A stretch of 64,000 nucleotides of DNA from assembly GCA_033032865.1 (NCBI GenBank), contig JAWHQI010000074.1, forward strand, positions 8,922,501 to 8,986,500. The letters are read 5' to 3'. How positions within the stretch are numbered: the stretch's first letter is position 1; the number at the start of each line of letters is the position of its first letter. The notes below the pieces were generated by a model. That model saw only the letters and a program-made list of their open reading frames with translations. It made no database searches and was not told the origin of the DNA. The DNA comes from Dactylorhiza incarnata (Eukaryota; Streptophyta; Magnoliopsida; Asparagales; Orchidaceae). This document shows positions 33,438 through 45,672 of the stretch, piece by piece. Both the position numbers and the translations under genes were made by a program.

Positions 33438-35187
33438 CACCCCCAGAGTTAACCACTTGCACGTCTCGGGCAAACTACTCCGCTCTCCTATCGGAACAAT
33501 TGGATGTTAGAGTATGATTGAGTGGTGGAGACTCATGCGAAGTCGCATGCTCACGGGCGTAGAAATACAGTAGAATAGAATTTAACTCAAAATTATATTT
33601 AACTATTTCTAAAATAGTAATTTGAAATTTAATCTACTTGGATGGTGAATCCTGGTGAATCTTTCCGTCGCACAAAAGGGAAAATAACGTGACTAATGAG
33701 TATTGTTTTACTTGAATCAAAGCTTGGGACAAACTCCTAAGAAATCCATCAAAGTCTGTGTCCATAGGCTTGCACGTTCGCACTCTCTCTACTGCATGAG
33801 ACGACTCGTATCTAAAATTAATAGGACTTATGGGTTAGGATTGGGCTTAGGTTGAGTTTAGGCTAGATAAGTAGAAGGACGATGGGAATCGCATTCAACG
33901 TAACTGAGCACTCAAGAGAATTACAATCACCAATACATCATTTTCAAGAAATACACAACACCCCCAGACTTCAATTGAACACTAGGTGTGTGCTAAGCCA
34001 ATCATACTTTGTCTCTGTCGAGAGAATGCAATTGACAGTTCGTTTTGAACAATTTTTTTTTTTTCTCTTTTTTTTTCTTTTCTCGACAGAATTTCTTTTG
34101 TAGGCACACTAAAAACCTCTCCTTCAGCTTTTTCAAAGCTATCATACAACACGGAGATGACACCAAACATGATAGATATATAAATTTCTGTCAGTTCACT
34201 TGTTGGTGCGAAAATGGGCTTGGCCATATGGCTTTGGTGACATTTTGGTGGAGCTAAACAAGGAGGAAAGGTAGGTTCAAGTGGGTTTGCAAAGGTGATT
34301 ACATTGGTAAGGACTTCAAAAGCACAAACGGATCATGAAATGGCCTATATCACACTTTATAACGAGTACTTCAACGCAATCATTTCAAGAGTCGCCTAGT
34401 GCAAATTCTAGCCACCGAGAAAGGTTGTCCTTCCTTCCGACCCTAGTAATAAGTTACTACTAGTACATCCACACTCGACCCTATGATACCGTTGGATTCA
34501 CCGGATTCACCACTAAAGTAAAATAAATTGCAGCTACTATAATAGAAATACTTAAATTACAACATTGAATTTTATTCTACTCTAATCGAATTTCTAGGCG
34601 TGGCGGGAGCACTCGCCTAGAGCACTACCCAATAAGCACGCGTGATCAAGTGCACGTGTAGTAGGTGCAAGTGTACACAGTGTGCACAATACAATTGAAA
34701 ATTCCTAACTCAGCACATTCTAACATGCTATGCAAAGTGTGTGCACGTGCATAGCTTGATCCCTCTCCCAGACTTGATCACAACTAAATAAAATAGGGAA
34801 TTCTGGAATAAGGAGAATAAGGGTAGAGTGGACCTATGCTCATAAATGAGCATGCCAGAAGTGCGGTAATTCCTTCTTTAAATTTTTCTCCTTCCGCATC
34901 CACCACGCGAGAGCTTTAACCTGCGATGTTAGCAAAAAGAAAAATAACAGGACTAAAAGAAATAGACTAAGCAAACGGAACCGGGTGGTTCCCATGGGTT
35001 GTCTCCCGAGAAGCCCTTTTGTTTAACGTCCTTAAAGGTGGACCAAATACCTGTATTACAGTTAGATAGCAGCAGTAATAAAATTGTTCCATACTTAATA
35101 AAAACACAACACAGCAGTGTAATATAACAGAGCACAAAATCAGACAGAAGAAACAACACAAACAAAACCTGGAGACCCCATCACGTA
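33438..35187 (-). other. Element D 3' non-coding region and polypurine tract
   Basis: PPT on the minus strand AACTCTGGGGGTG (33438-33450) beside the 3' LTR, and a second tract AAGTCTGGGGGTG at about 33959-33971. About 1.75 kb with no convincing coding; a T-rich stretch at 34050-34090. Parts align with C's 3' region. Confidence 0.7.
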
Positions 35188-36828
35188 TCAGTTGTATGCT
35201 GATTTGTGGTGGTTCTCCCCAGCCACGCGAGATGGGAAGGAGGTGAAGGCTTTAGTGCCCAAAGAGGATGTCTCCCCCTTGCCCCTAACCTCCTCCTTCT
35301 CGCACCGGAGGGCAACAGAGTGTGCTCCACGCAACAATCTTTCTTTCTTCAGCTTCTCCACAGTTGGAGAGCGCCAACGTTGATAGTCGTCAGAACTTCC
35401 CGCCTTGGTGGTCGGTGGCATCACTTCCGTTGCCGCCGTGACAACTGGATCAGCCCAATGGACCTGTTTAAAATGTTTACAGTGGTCATTATGACTCAAG
35501 AAACTGTTCATAAGGCGCTTTGCTCCGCCTTCTCTCTCATCATTCAGCGCTTGGGTCACACCGCTTTCTCCTGCCTCTATCACCTCTTCATTTACGACCC
35601 GCAACTCCTCTTCTTTCTTCTCTCCTTCCAGCGATCTTTTTTCTTTCCTTGCTTCTGCGTCACTAGATGATTTATCAGTGATAACAAGAGGAGAGCGGAT
35701 TACTGCTTCGGAAACAATCTTTGGGCAAGTGGGGGGTGTTACCTTACAAGGTAAGACAACGCACCCCTTAGAAAAATCTAAGGTGGCACCGCTCTCTTTT
35801 AAGAATGGTACTCCCAAGATGGGAATAGATTGATTCTGACTTAACCCCAAAACTTGGAAGTCGGCAACCACGATTGTCCCTTCGATTGTAACCTCCACAT
35901 TCCTTACTTCTCCCTCTGCCTGAATGATAGTCCCATTAGCAAGCACTAGGGATTTTGAATCATCCGTGTTCATTTTAAGTTTTAATTTAGCAACATCCTG
36001 CAATGCAAGGACGTTGCGAGATGAACCGGAATCACATAGGGTCGTCGTTTCAATATTGTTAATGGAGCATGAGATCACCAACTCATTTGGGTCACTCACT
36101 CCCGCATCGGAGAGACTTTTCCCTTGGTTAATTGGATTTTTTTCAGTATTACTGGGAAGGGTCCCTTGCGAACGCTCGGTTAGCACTTGAGCCAATTGGC
36201 CCAATTGCATCTCCAAGTTACGCATGGACGCGGTTTGATTCGCCAAACTAGAGCTGGCGGCTTCCATGAACTTCTCCATCATTTCTTCCAGATTACTTTT
36301 CTTCAGGGCCGGGGCGCCTTGATTATAACCTGAATGAGGCGGCCTCGATTGGCTTCCGGACACTTGAGCATCGTATTGATGCTGGCCCGGTTGACATCGT
36401 TGTCCTGCAGTATTTTGATTCCAGGAAAAGTTCGGGTGAATCCCCACACCCGGATTATAGGCATTGCCATAGGGTGCCCCCCTAGCTTGGTTTCCTACAA
36501 AATTTACCGACTCATTTGAATTAAGCTGAGAGAATTCACCTGATAGCCCGCTACCTGGGCACTCATATCCGTGGTGACCACCGCCTTCGCATTCTTCACA
36601 AGAAATGTTAGTCGCGGGCGCAGTAGCGAGAGGTAATGAGTCTACCACGAACAGTCCCCGAGCGCTTCTCGGCGCATTTCTCCAAGCGGTCCAGAAGGTG
36701 TTGTGTGAGGCAGTTTCCTGCAGAATTCTGAGAGCTTCCTCAGGCGTATGGTTCATCAGGGTCCCTCCTGCAGCAGCGTCAATCATTGCCCGGTGGTTGG
36801 GCTCGATGGCGAAGTAGAAGGTTTCCAC
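35188..36828 (-). pseudogene. Element D: gag C-terminal part with zinc knuckle, fused to protease
   Basis: 546 codons. The start is the Athila gag segment ETFYFAIEPNHRAMIDAAAG and LMNHTPEEALRILQE. A zinc knuckle CEECEGGGHHGYEC lies at about 77-90, then a coiled-coil-like stretch MEKFMEAASSSLANQTASM. From about residue 245 comes an aspartic protease: LCDSGSSRNVLAL with Asp-Ser-Gly, IEGTIVVADFQVLGL, and a PILGVPFLKES flap-type motif. The ORF ends about 190 residues later with no RT. Upstream gag is in other frames (36886-37173, 37100-37546), so the gene is frameshifted. Confidence 0.85.
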
Positions 36829-37546
36829 GATGTTCCACGGCTGGAGCTCCTGATTTGGACATTTGCGAAGGAGATCACCAAGACGCTACCAAGCCTCTGC
36901 GAGAGTTTCTTGCTCAGCTTGCCAGAAAGTGGCGATCTCCCACCGAAGGCTCACAATTTTGTCCACCGGGTGGAATTTGGCGAGAAATTTGGACGCAAGC
37001 GCGTCCCAAGTGGCAGCAGTTCCTGGAGGGATAGAATGGATCCAAACCTTGGCTTTGTCACGCAACGAGAAAGGGAACAGTCTCATCTTTACTGTTTCGT
37101 CAGTAATTCCTGCATACCGGAAGGTACCGAAAAATGTCGGCGAACTCCGCCAAGTGAAGATGTGGGTCTTCACTAGGCATCCCAGAGAACTGAGCGTTGT
37201 TGCGGATGATGTTCAGGATGGCCGGTTTGATCTCAAACTGGTTATTCATGATGTTAGGCCCAAATCCTGGATACACACTCCCAACAGTTGGAGTGGTATA
37301 ATCTCTCATGGTCCGGGGCCTCGGTCTAACCACCTCCTGCTCATCCCTTAGATGATTTTGCCCCATATGGGGTACTCCAGGATTCACTTCTTCCTGATCA
37401 TTGGGTACTCTTGGCATACCTCCAAGTTTCATATTATCTCCCATAGCCGCTTGCACGACTGCAACACGCCTTAGTGGGCGCACAGTACGTTCAATCTCCA
37501 GATCAAAGGGTATTAATTCCCTTTCGACTTGCCTCTGCATACACAA
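36829..37546 (-). pseudogene. Element D: gag N-terminal and capsid part, frameshifted
   Basis: Two overlapping frames. 37546-37100 carries the Athila-type opening VRPLRRVAVVQAA, TMRDYTTP and FEIKPAILNIIRNNAQFSG, then SEDPHLHLAEFADI. 37173-36886 carries the Retrotrans_gag core: GITDETVKMRLFPFSLRDK, WIHSIPPGTAATWDALASK, FLAKFHPVDKI. A shift near 37130 separates them and another near 36880 separates them from the knuckle-protease frame. Together they cover a normal Athila gag without large deletion. Confidence 0.85.
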
Positions 37547-37630
37547 AAAGAAGACACAAAGAAAAACAAAAATAAAAAATAACTGCTCCTATAACAAGGA
37601 TTCACAACACAAAGCGTTATACGCCTGCAC

Positions 37631-37648
37631 TCCCCGGCAACGACACCA
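37631..37648 (-). promoter_or_regulatory. Element D primer-binding site
   Basis: Minus strand TGGTGTCGTTGCCGGGGA starts 6 bp after the 5' LTR end. It is the same tRNA-Asp-type site as in C, with a two-base change typical of many Athila elements. Confidence 0.85.
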
Positions 37649-37654
37649 AAAACT

Positions 37655-39115
37655 TGTTGCGTATTCGGCAAGTGCACCGGTCCCTGTCAAGTAATAAAAT
37701 TGGAAATAGCTTCCCCGAATATCGTCTCTCAAGGAATGCAGGTTCTGGTGAATGAAACGCGTGGTGAATCGATCGTTACACGAGCGAATAAAGTAAAAAC
37801 AAGGGCATTGTGATTTGGTTCCTAAGCTAATGCGGAAAAGAGAGATGCGGGTCAAAACTCCGCTTCGCAAGGCGATGGATGCAATGGCCGCGATGCCGTG
37901 CTTCGGGAAGCGCGTGGACGGAAAGTAACTGTGATGGGTGAGGGTCGCACACACCTCTTCTCCAAGCATCACCACTAGCAATTGCTAGGGCTTCACACAC
38001 AACGAACTCAGAAAATCACAACAAGGAAAATGTTATTTTCATACCACCGCATCATTGCACATGAACATCATACAAGATCTATAACATTAAGATAATTAAT
38101 AGTTCATTACAACAACACAAAGAAAACACAAGCATCAAGTTTAGAGAGGACAAATAGGAAGATGTCACCGCATCTTGGGTTCTCGGCCGGAATGAGAGGT
38201 TGTCAGGTTCTCTCCGGGCTCGGCCCTCAGATGGTGTGCGGATTCGATGGAGGTTGTCACCGCTCCAACGACCTACAACACTTCTATGGCTTCCCACGAC
38301 GAGGGATGCTTGAACACTTGGTAGAGAATGCTTGCTAACGCTCCCGAATGGAAGTATGGTGGTGGAAATCGCTGGAAAATGGTCTCCTTGGTGGTGGAGG
38401 TGAAGGAGAAGCATTCATACCTCAGAAACGGCGGGAAGGACCTGATTTCCTGCTCCCCTCTCGAGCTCTCCGTTGACTGCGGCATATCCTGCATATTATA
38501 CTAAACAGGCAGAAAAATGGTCACGCACGGTCGAACGCACGATCGTGCGTGAACCGGGCGTTATTAAATGATAAATTCTGACTTGAGGGAGACGTTGTGC
38601 AGCCCGTACGTTCTACTCACGCACGAGCAAATACGCCCGTGCGTAAAAATGCACGGGTAAATTCAGAATGACTAAAAATAGGAGGAAACAGGTCGATCGT
38701 GCGTTTTATTCATGCACGAGCAAATCCACCAGTGCGTAAAAATGCACGACTAAACTCAGATTGTCCGTTTTCTGCCCAGATACAAACGCATGATCGCCAC
38801 TGTCTGTGCATCAAGGAAACGCACGACCGTGCGATATGCACAGACATAGATTTTGGGGAGAAACGGGACGATCCGGCCACCTGCACATAAGACATACCAG
38901 CTGGGAATACACCTCCAGCACCAAATAAACACAGAAAAAGGATACCATGTGCTTACCCCCAATAACAAGGAGCGCAAATGCACACCGAAATGGGCCTAAG
39001 AGTACACCTAGTAGGGAATAACAAATATGATCGTAAACATGCCTAAAGTGTGGTGCATCGACTAGAAATACGACCTAGATGAGTCCATAAATGTGTATAT
39101 AAATGGGACTCATCA
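37655..39115 (-). repeat. Element D 5' LTR
   Basis: 1461 bp, same organisation as 31967-33437. Element-sense termini TGATGAG and ACGCAACA. Array at 38520-38842. Confidence 0.93.
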
Positions 39116-39120
39116 ATGAG

Positions 39121-39714
39121 CGAGGTCGAAGCGATCATCCTTCGGATGTAGCGTGACGTTGTCCTCCTCCAGAATTCTCCTTAAGCTTTTTGTGGGAGAT
39201 CCATCTTCGGCAGTATAACATCAATAGAATTGTGGCACAAGCAATCTCTCTGGGATGGATCACCAAAACGAGAAGCAAAGCTCCAATTTATAGAACTTCT
39301 CACTCGCGCCTGTGGTAGCTCCTAGCGCCTGCGGTATCAATCGTGTAGAAGCGGTTATGAAACTGTCGAAGTGTGGCACTGTGCACGAACTTGAGATAGT
39401 GCTAGGCGGTAGCGCTAGCACTGGCGGTAGCATTCGTTTGGAGCGTTTGCAAAACCGTTGGCTGCGTGGCGTTGTGCACGAATTCGAGATAGCGCCAGGC
39501 GGTAGCGCTAGCGGTGGCGGTAGCGCTAGCGCCTGCATTAACCCATAACAGTGGAGGTAGTGCTTCAGTTTAGTTTGTTGGTTCCAAACTGCTTTCTTCC
39601 TGTGGAGTATTGCACCTATAGTTCCTGCACACTATAAACACACGACAAGCAAGATCAAATACAATTTGGGGTTTGTTATTCTCAAATAGAGGGATATGAC
39701 ACACATGTCCAACA
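39121..39714 (-). repeat. Element E 3' LTR, right fragment
   Basis: Matches 46373-46966 of the intact LTR. Contains the AGCGCTAGCGC/GGCGGTAGC array (39303-39540) and a minus-strand TATA-like box (39287-39292). Confidence 0.9.
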
Positions 39715-42700
39715 ATCTCCCCCTTTTGATAATAAGAAATCCTCTTAGCAAGAAATCAACAATAATGTTTATAGGATATGATAAGCAAGATGATAGTGCA
39801 ACTATAGTATTTGATAAGCATGAGAAATGTGCATACTCCCCCTATCTTAATGCTCCCCCTACATAAATGCAATTTATGTTTTACTCCCCTTAAATGATAG
39901 ATTACATGAATTAGTCTCCCCTTATTCTTCTATATTTATCCTATATAGATTTCTTCAATCAATCTCCCCCTTTTGGTATTATCAAAAGAAGGTGGGGTGA
40001 GGTTAGTAAGGAGGCATTTCTTATAAGTAATAAAGCATGATCGAGTTTTTGTAATATAGATAATGATAAAGATTTTAAGCATAATATATATAAGAGATTC
40101 CAAATAAAAAGATAAGAGTTGTAAGTAAGCGGAAGATTATAAGAAAATTCTTTTTGTAAGCATGAAAAGCATAAGTAAAAATATGAGTTTTAGTTCAAAA
40201 TTGAAAGATGTTTTAACCTTTTTGAAATCTCAAAGTTTTTCATAAATATACCAAGCATGTAATGAACATATCAAAGAAAGATTATACTACAATGTCACTT
40301 AATTTTAAGTTCAACAGATACCAAAACATTGTAGAGAATATGCTAGGTTATCTAGTGCATTTCTTATATGAAGAGTAGTATAGATAAAACATTAGAATCC
40401 AATACTCATGAGAAGAAGTGTTATGAAAGATAATGATTTGCATATAAGTGTATTTTGAGCAATGTTAACAATTGATTTAAATCACAAAATACAAGACATA
40501 TGTAGAGTAAAGTGCACAATAAAACACAAGTAAATTAACTTTCACACACTTTAATGCACACTATTTTATAAAAAGTGGTGTATTAATCAAGGGTTGCACA
40601 AGACACTTTACTATTCTTTCCAACGTGCTCAACCTCACGATGCTTATGAAGACTTATCAGGAGGTTCAAGTAGTGCTTGGTGGAGTTATATTTGTCTACA
40701 TATATAATTTTTTGTTCACATTTGTGAGACAACATTCTCCGAATACACATGTTTTGCAAACCCAAAATTTTTTAACTTAACCACTTCTCTAAATTTCATA
40801 ACTGCAATTCAAATGTAGTGTAGGCAATATACTTATGCAAGTTTTAATTCATTGTACAAATACAATACACAAGCAAGCATTTTTAGATTTAAACACACAA
40901 GTTGATTACCAAAATAAGTGAGTGAAAGGTATCATTATCAATCATAATACAGTTACTCATACTTAGAGGCATGCTAAGCTTGGTTCTCACATATTTTTCA
41001 ATACAATTAATGCACTTTAAATAGATATATCAAAGCATGATAAACAAAACAATGTTCATAGTAATTTGAAGGAATAAATTTTAACATTGTAAATAATTCT
41101 AAATAACAGAATTCATTCATGCTTGAAATTAGCAATAAAGATCATACAGTTTTTTTGTTGTTTTGAAAAGTTTTAATGAAAGAAAAAATAGAAAACCACA
41201 AAAACATATTTTTGTATTTTTGAATTTTGAAGTTTTGTAGTTGATTTTTCATAATATGGATAAAAACAAAATAACAAAGGTCAGAAACACAGAAACTAAG
41301 TAGTGCATAGAAAGTAACACATTTTTAAAGATTTTTTGAAATTTTGAAAAACACAAAATTCAAACACTCACGCTAGCGTGGCAAACAGTACTTGATTTTT
41401 ATGAAATTTTAAAAATCTAATTTTTGATATTTATTAAGAGTTCTTAGAGTAGTCTTATGTAGAAATTTTGTAATTTTTGGAGATGTCATAATTGCTCAAA
41501 TTGCATAAAACATTAGCATTTCAAATACATGTGTTTTACAAAAACATTTAAGCTCAAAAAGATAAATTATGCAAACACAAGAGTACAATTTTTTATTAAA
41601 CAACCCAAAATATGCATGATTTAAGTGATAAGTAAATAAAATGATCATGCAAAGAGTAATATAAGTATGTCCTAAGATTAAAGACTACCCCGACTAAATG
41701 TCTACACCCTAGCCCCATACTAAGTGACGGATGGGCATGAGGAGCTGCACACATGTTGTAGGTTGGGGTGTTAATCTCATATGCACACACTAGAGAACGC
41801 TCAACCTAGCACTCTTTCCCCCCAGTGCCTCGCAAGGCCCCACTAGAACCCTCCCCAGTTAAGGACAAGACATGACTTAGAGGTTAGGTCTCTAATGCAT
41901 ACAACCCTACGCCACCGCTATTGTGAGATATGAAGTCATAGGTGAATAATCTTTGGACAACCTATGCTTTTAAACTATGGGTTGATTTATAAAATATGGG
42001 TTTGGTTTAATGTGATGAGTTATATATTGCCGCATAGTTTTTCTACTTTTATTAGATGACGATATGAGATAACTAACACAATTACTAATATTCAATAAGT
42101 GATAAAGCTAGTATGATGAGTTTTGGGTTTAATTTCATGTCATAAGATTAATATTAATATTGCATGTATTCCAAAATAGAGTTTCAAATTATAGATCTAG
42201 AATAGAGTGATGATTAAGATTGATTTATTCTTATTATTACAAAGTTGATTCTAGAGTCTATATATATGTTAGATACATGCAATCAATAGCAAAGCATATC
42301 AATACACCAAATAATGGAAAGAAAACATTATTCAAATTTTTATCATAAGATTCATAATTCTTAGGTGATAGATATTATTGATTTGAGATATTTCTTGATA
42401 GAACATGAATTATGATTTATGTTTTTAGAGATTTTTACATAGAATAAATGTTAGATCATCATGATATATGTGAATTATATTCCTTCTAGACTTATGGCAA
42501 TGTGATTTGGTGATATTCTTTTGAATGAGCATGTTTGAATTGTAAGTCTAGAAAATGATGATCATGCTATCATATCAAAGACAAAGATCACAAATATATA
42601 GTTTTGAAATAAAATTGCATTCAATAATTGAACTTAATGATCTTTGGTTTTGCATGATAATATATGATTCATGAAACAATATTCATAAATATTCTAATGA

Positions 42701-44011
42701 TTAATCCATAAACTATGTGTTTGTTGGAATTTTAGTATTCTATATAATTTCAAATCACATAGTTATCATGATATTTTATTAACATTGTAAATGTTATACC
42801 TAGCATATAAATTTAAGCACAAACTAAGAAGTGATGCTAGAATGATGAGTTTGAGTGCAATGTTATTATATATGATTTAATGGAGATAATTTTGCTTGTA
42901 ATATGAGAAGATTTCAAATTAATTTTCTTTAGATCTAGAATGAAATGATTATTCTATTTGATTTCATCTTGTTGATTTCAAGTTAATTCTTAGATCTAAA
43001 TATAATAAGATACATGCAAACAATAGAGATACATATCACACACAAAACAAGATATGAAACTATAATATCAATAGCCATCACATATTTCATAATTCCTAAG
43101 ATTGATAGTATTAGTTGATTTAAGATAATTCTTGTTAGATCATGAATTATGATATAAGATTATAGTGAATTTTAGCATATGATATTAATAGATCATGGTG
43201 GTGATTATATAGTTCATATTCATCCTTTTTAATATGTAGTGACTGCTTGTAATGTTAATATTATACTACATATATATAAAGGACAAAAAATGTTTTAGTT
43301 ATTTTTAATTGTTTTGTAAATTTCCTTTTTAATACAAGGTATCTGAAAGTAGAAGATAATGATACTTAACATAATTTTTTAGAAAAATAATAATTAGAGA
43401 AATCAGAATTTTTTTAAGAAAAATAAGCTACCGCCGACGTTAGTGATAACGCCTAGCGTTAGTAACTCATGGTTTTTGATTTACAATTTTGAGTTACAAT
43501 TTTTGATTTTAAAACACATGGTTTCTTTTATATCATTTAATTACGATTTTTCTTGATAATGATTTTTCAATATAGGGGCTATCATATGCAACAAAGAAAT
43601 TAGACAAATATACAATAAGTTGTGCATTTAATATTTTTAGCATAAGAACCCTAAAAGTCCATTTAAATCCAATTTTGAAAGTAATATCATTAGTCTTGAT
43701 AATATCATTTAGCAAATTTAGCATTCAATTTATAATGATAATATAAGAAATTTATAGGCAATGGATTTCAAAAGGATAAAACATATAAAAAATGAGAGAT
43801 AGGTCACTTTTAAAAATATTTGACTTTATGTTCAATTTTAATTCAATTTGATTTGTTAAAACATTAGGCTTAAGATTTGTAAGTCATATCTTATGAAATA
43901 CAAAGAGACCATAAACATGTTGGATCAAAAAATACAAAACAAACAAGAGTAAAAGAAATAAAGCACATCATGAAGTAGAGTATTGATATTTCATTTTTAA
44001 TTGATTCTACT
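39715..44011 (-). other. Element E AT-rich interior without genes; repeated polypurine tracts
   Basis: 4.3 kb of AT-rich DNA with no significant ORF where pol should lie. Next to the LTR are several CTCCCCCT-type tracts (PPTs on the minus strand) at 39715, 39836, 39851 and 39961. A segment at 42110-42500 is imperfectly repeated at 42835-43250, offset about 725 bp. A single copy of the LTR's GC-rich motif lies at 43427-43461. Confidence 0.75.
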
Positions 44012-45624
44012 TCATGCAAATGATAGGGTACTAATGAATAAGATATTTAGGTATCCACAGGGGACCAAGTGGGATGGTTCCTTTGGGTACCCAAATACAT
44101 CGTGGTGGCTTTTGGGAAGATAATGATGAATGGACTTTTTAATTAAAGATGATATGTCATTTTTCTTTATGGGTCTCCATTCATACATTGGTTGTTTATC
44201 ACTTAAATTCATATTATAATTATTTGACATCTTTTTGTGATGATAGTTGTTTGAAAAATAATTCATTTAAGACTTATGTTTATTCAAATTATTTTTCAAA
44301 ATACTTTGATGTTGATAATCATAACGAATTTTATTATATAGATTCTTTGAATGTTTATAAGAGTGATTGTCTTTCTTTAGAAGTGATTGTTGAAAGAGTG
44401 GGTTACAAAATGTTTTAAAAGATTGATTCTTATTTTGATGATATTCACTTCCACTCTTTCTTATAGACATACTCTTATAATATGAAGAAAAATATTTTAT
44501 AGTTTGTTTTTCATGAAAAGGAGTTTTTAAATTTGAGTCATGATTGAAAATATATTGAGACTTATAATAGTGACTCTTAAGAATTTTGTGAGGGTCATAA
44601 TTTTTTTTGAAACTAAACTACTTTTGAGTTGATGTATGAAAATGATCCTTTTTAGAAATGATTTTGTAAGTTAATTTATCTTTATTATTCAAAATCTTAT
44701 GATGAAAGTCATTATTAGAAATTAGAACTTTTCCAACAAAAGATTTAAATTGTCTTAACATACAAGTTAAAGCATCATTTTCAATTATCAAATTTTAATT
44801 AGGTTCTTTAGAAACTAAGAGCCCTTTTTCAATATCCTTGAATTTTTCTTTAAATAGATTGCAATCAAAACAAGGAATAGGAACTTTAACTAAAGTGCAT
44901 GAAAGAGAATTTAACACATCAATATTTGATTCTACGTTTTCGTTTGCTTTTAAAGATTTATTTTCTAAACGTAATTTGGAATTAGCAATTTTTAACTTTA
45001 AAATTTTACATTTAGCAATTTTAAGCATACGAGATGTAGAAATAGAATTTGTTACAAAAAGAGAAGTTTTTGATTTTCTTACATTGCTATGGGATGAGGC
45101 AAGATTTGAACCAAGGGTTCCTTTGACATCTTCTTCGCATTCCTCTTCCATAGTTAAATTTTTGTCTTCTCTTTTGTTTGATGTGTTGCCAACAAATGAG
45201 TCCAATATTATGACGTTGTATTCTTCTTCCACCAAGCATAAGTCCTCATCGATTTCTTCTCTTGGATCCATAAGGAATTCCTCTTGTTCATCATCTGTGA
45301 AAGGAAGACTATAAGAATTCTCAAAAAATTTCCAAGCTTCATAAGCAGTAGGAAATGTATAAATAAGTTTGAAATATTTTGATCTAATGCACAATATAGA
45401 CTATTCATTGATTTGGCATTTAAAAACATTTCATTTTTATTAAGAATACTTGGGGGCAATTTAATTGTAATATTCCATACTTCAATATCCAAAGATTTAA
45501 GAAAATTTTCCATAAGAAATTTCCACCCATTATAATTTTTGCTTTCAAATAAAGGTGGTGCCAAAGATTTTTCATTTATAAGAAAATTTCCCCCACTAGT
45601 AGAGGCGAGATCATGAGACACCAT
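44012..45624 (-). pseudogene. Element E: copia-type gag with stops and a frameshift
   Basis: Begins 35 bp after the PBS with an ATG (45622-45624) and the UBN2-type gag opening LFESKNYNGWKFLMENFL and SLDIEVWN. At about 45390 the frame shifts to one carrying TFPTAYEAWKFFENSY. An acidic segment and a coiled coil (KCKILKLKIANSKLRLENK) follow. In-frame stops lie at about 44795, 44620 and 44267. No CCHC knuckle was found. It ends near the place where protease would start, so the break with pol is close to the gag/PR junction. Confidence 0.8.
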
Positions 45625-45658
45625 TATTCCTGGTTATTAAACCGTTTGGAATAACCTA

Positions 45659-45670
45659 GCTCTGATACCA
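45659..45670 (-). promoter_or_regulatory. Element E primer-binding site
   Basis: Minus strand TGGTATCAGAGC, the standard initiator-Met tRNA site of Ty1/copia, 2 bp after the LTR end. Confidence 0.9.
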
Positions 45671-45672
45671 CT

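Larger units (their letters stand above)
31967..39115 (-). mobile_element. Element D: Athila-like element with gag and protease only
   Basis: 7149 bp, minus strand. LTRs 31967-33437 and 37655-39115; target duplication ATGAG at 31962-31966 and 39116-39120; empty site ATGAG at 46368-46372 in the sister E LTR. PBS and PPT are present. The interior has a gag broken by frameshifts, fused in frame with an aspartic protease; RT, RNase H and integrase are missing. LTR starts (TGATGAG) and ends (ACGCA(T/A)CA) match the style of C. D is one of the youngest insertions of the nest. Confidence 0.93.

Noticed and set aside
31862..33462. Several ORFs of 60-150 codons in both D LTRs
   Set aside because: They read through LTR and array DNA on both strands and change between the two LTRs; no domain.
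44149..44418. Plus-strand ORF of 89 codons in element E
   Set aside because: The minus strand here reads as the tail of gag, continuous with upstream gag apart from single stops.
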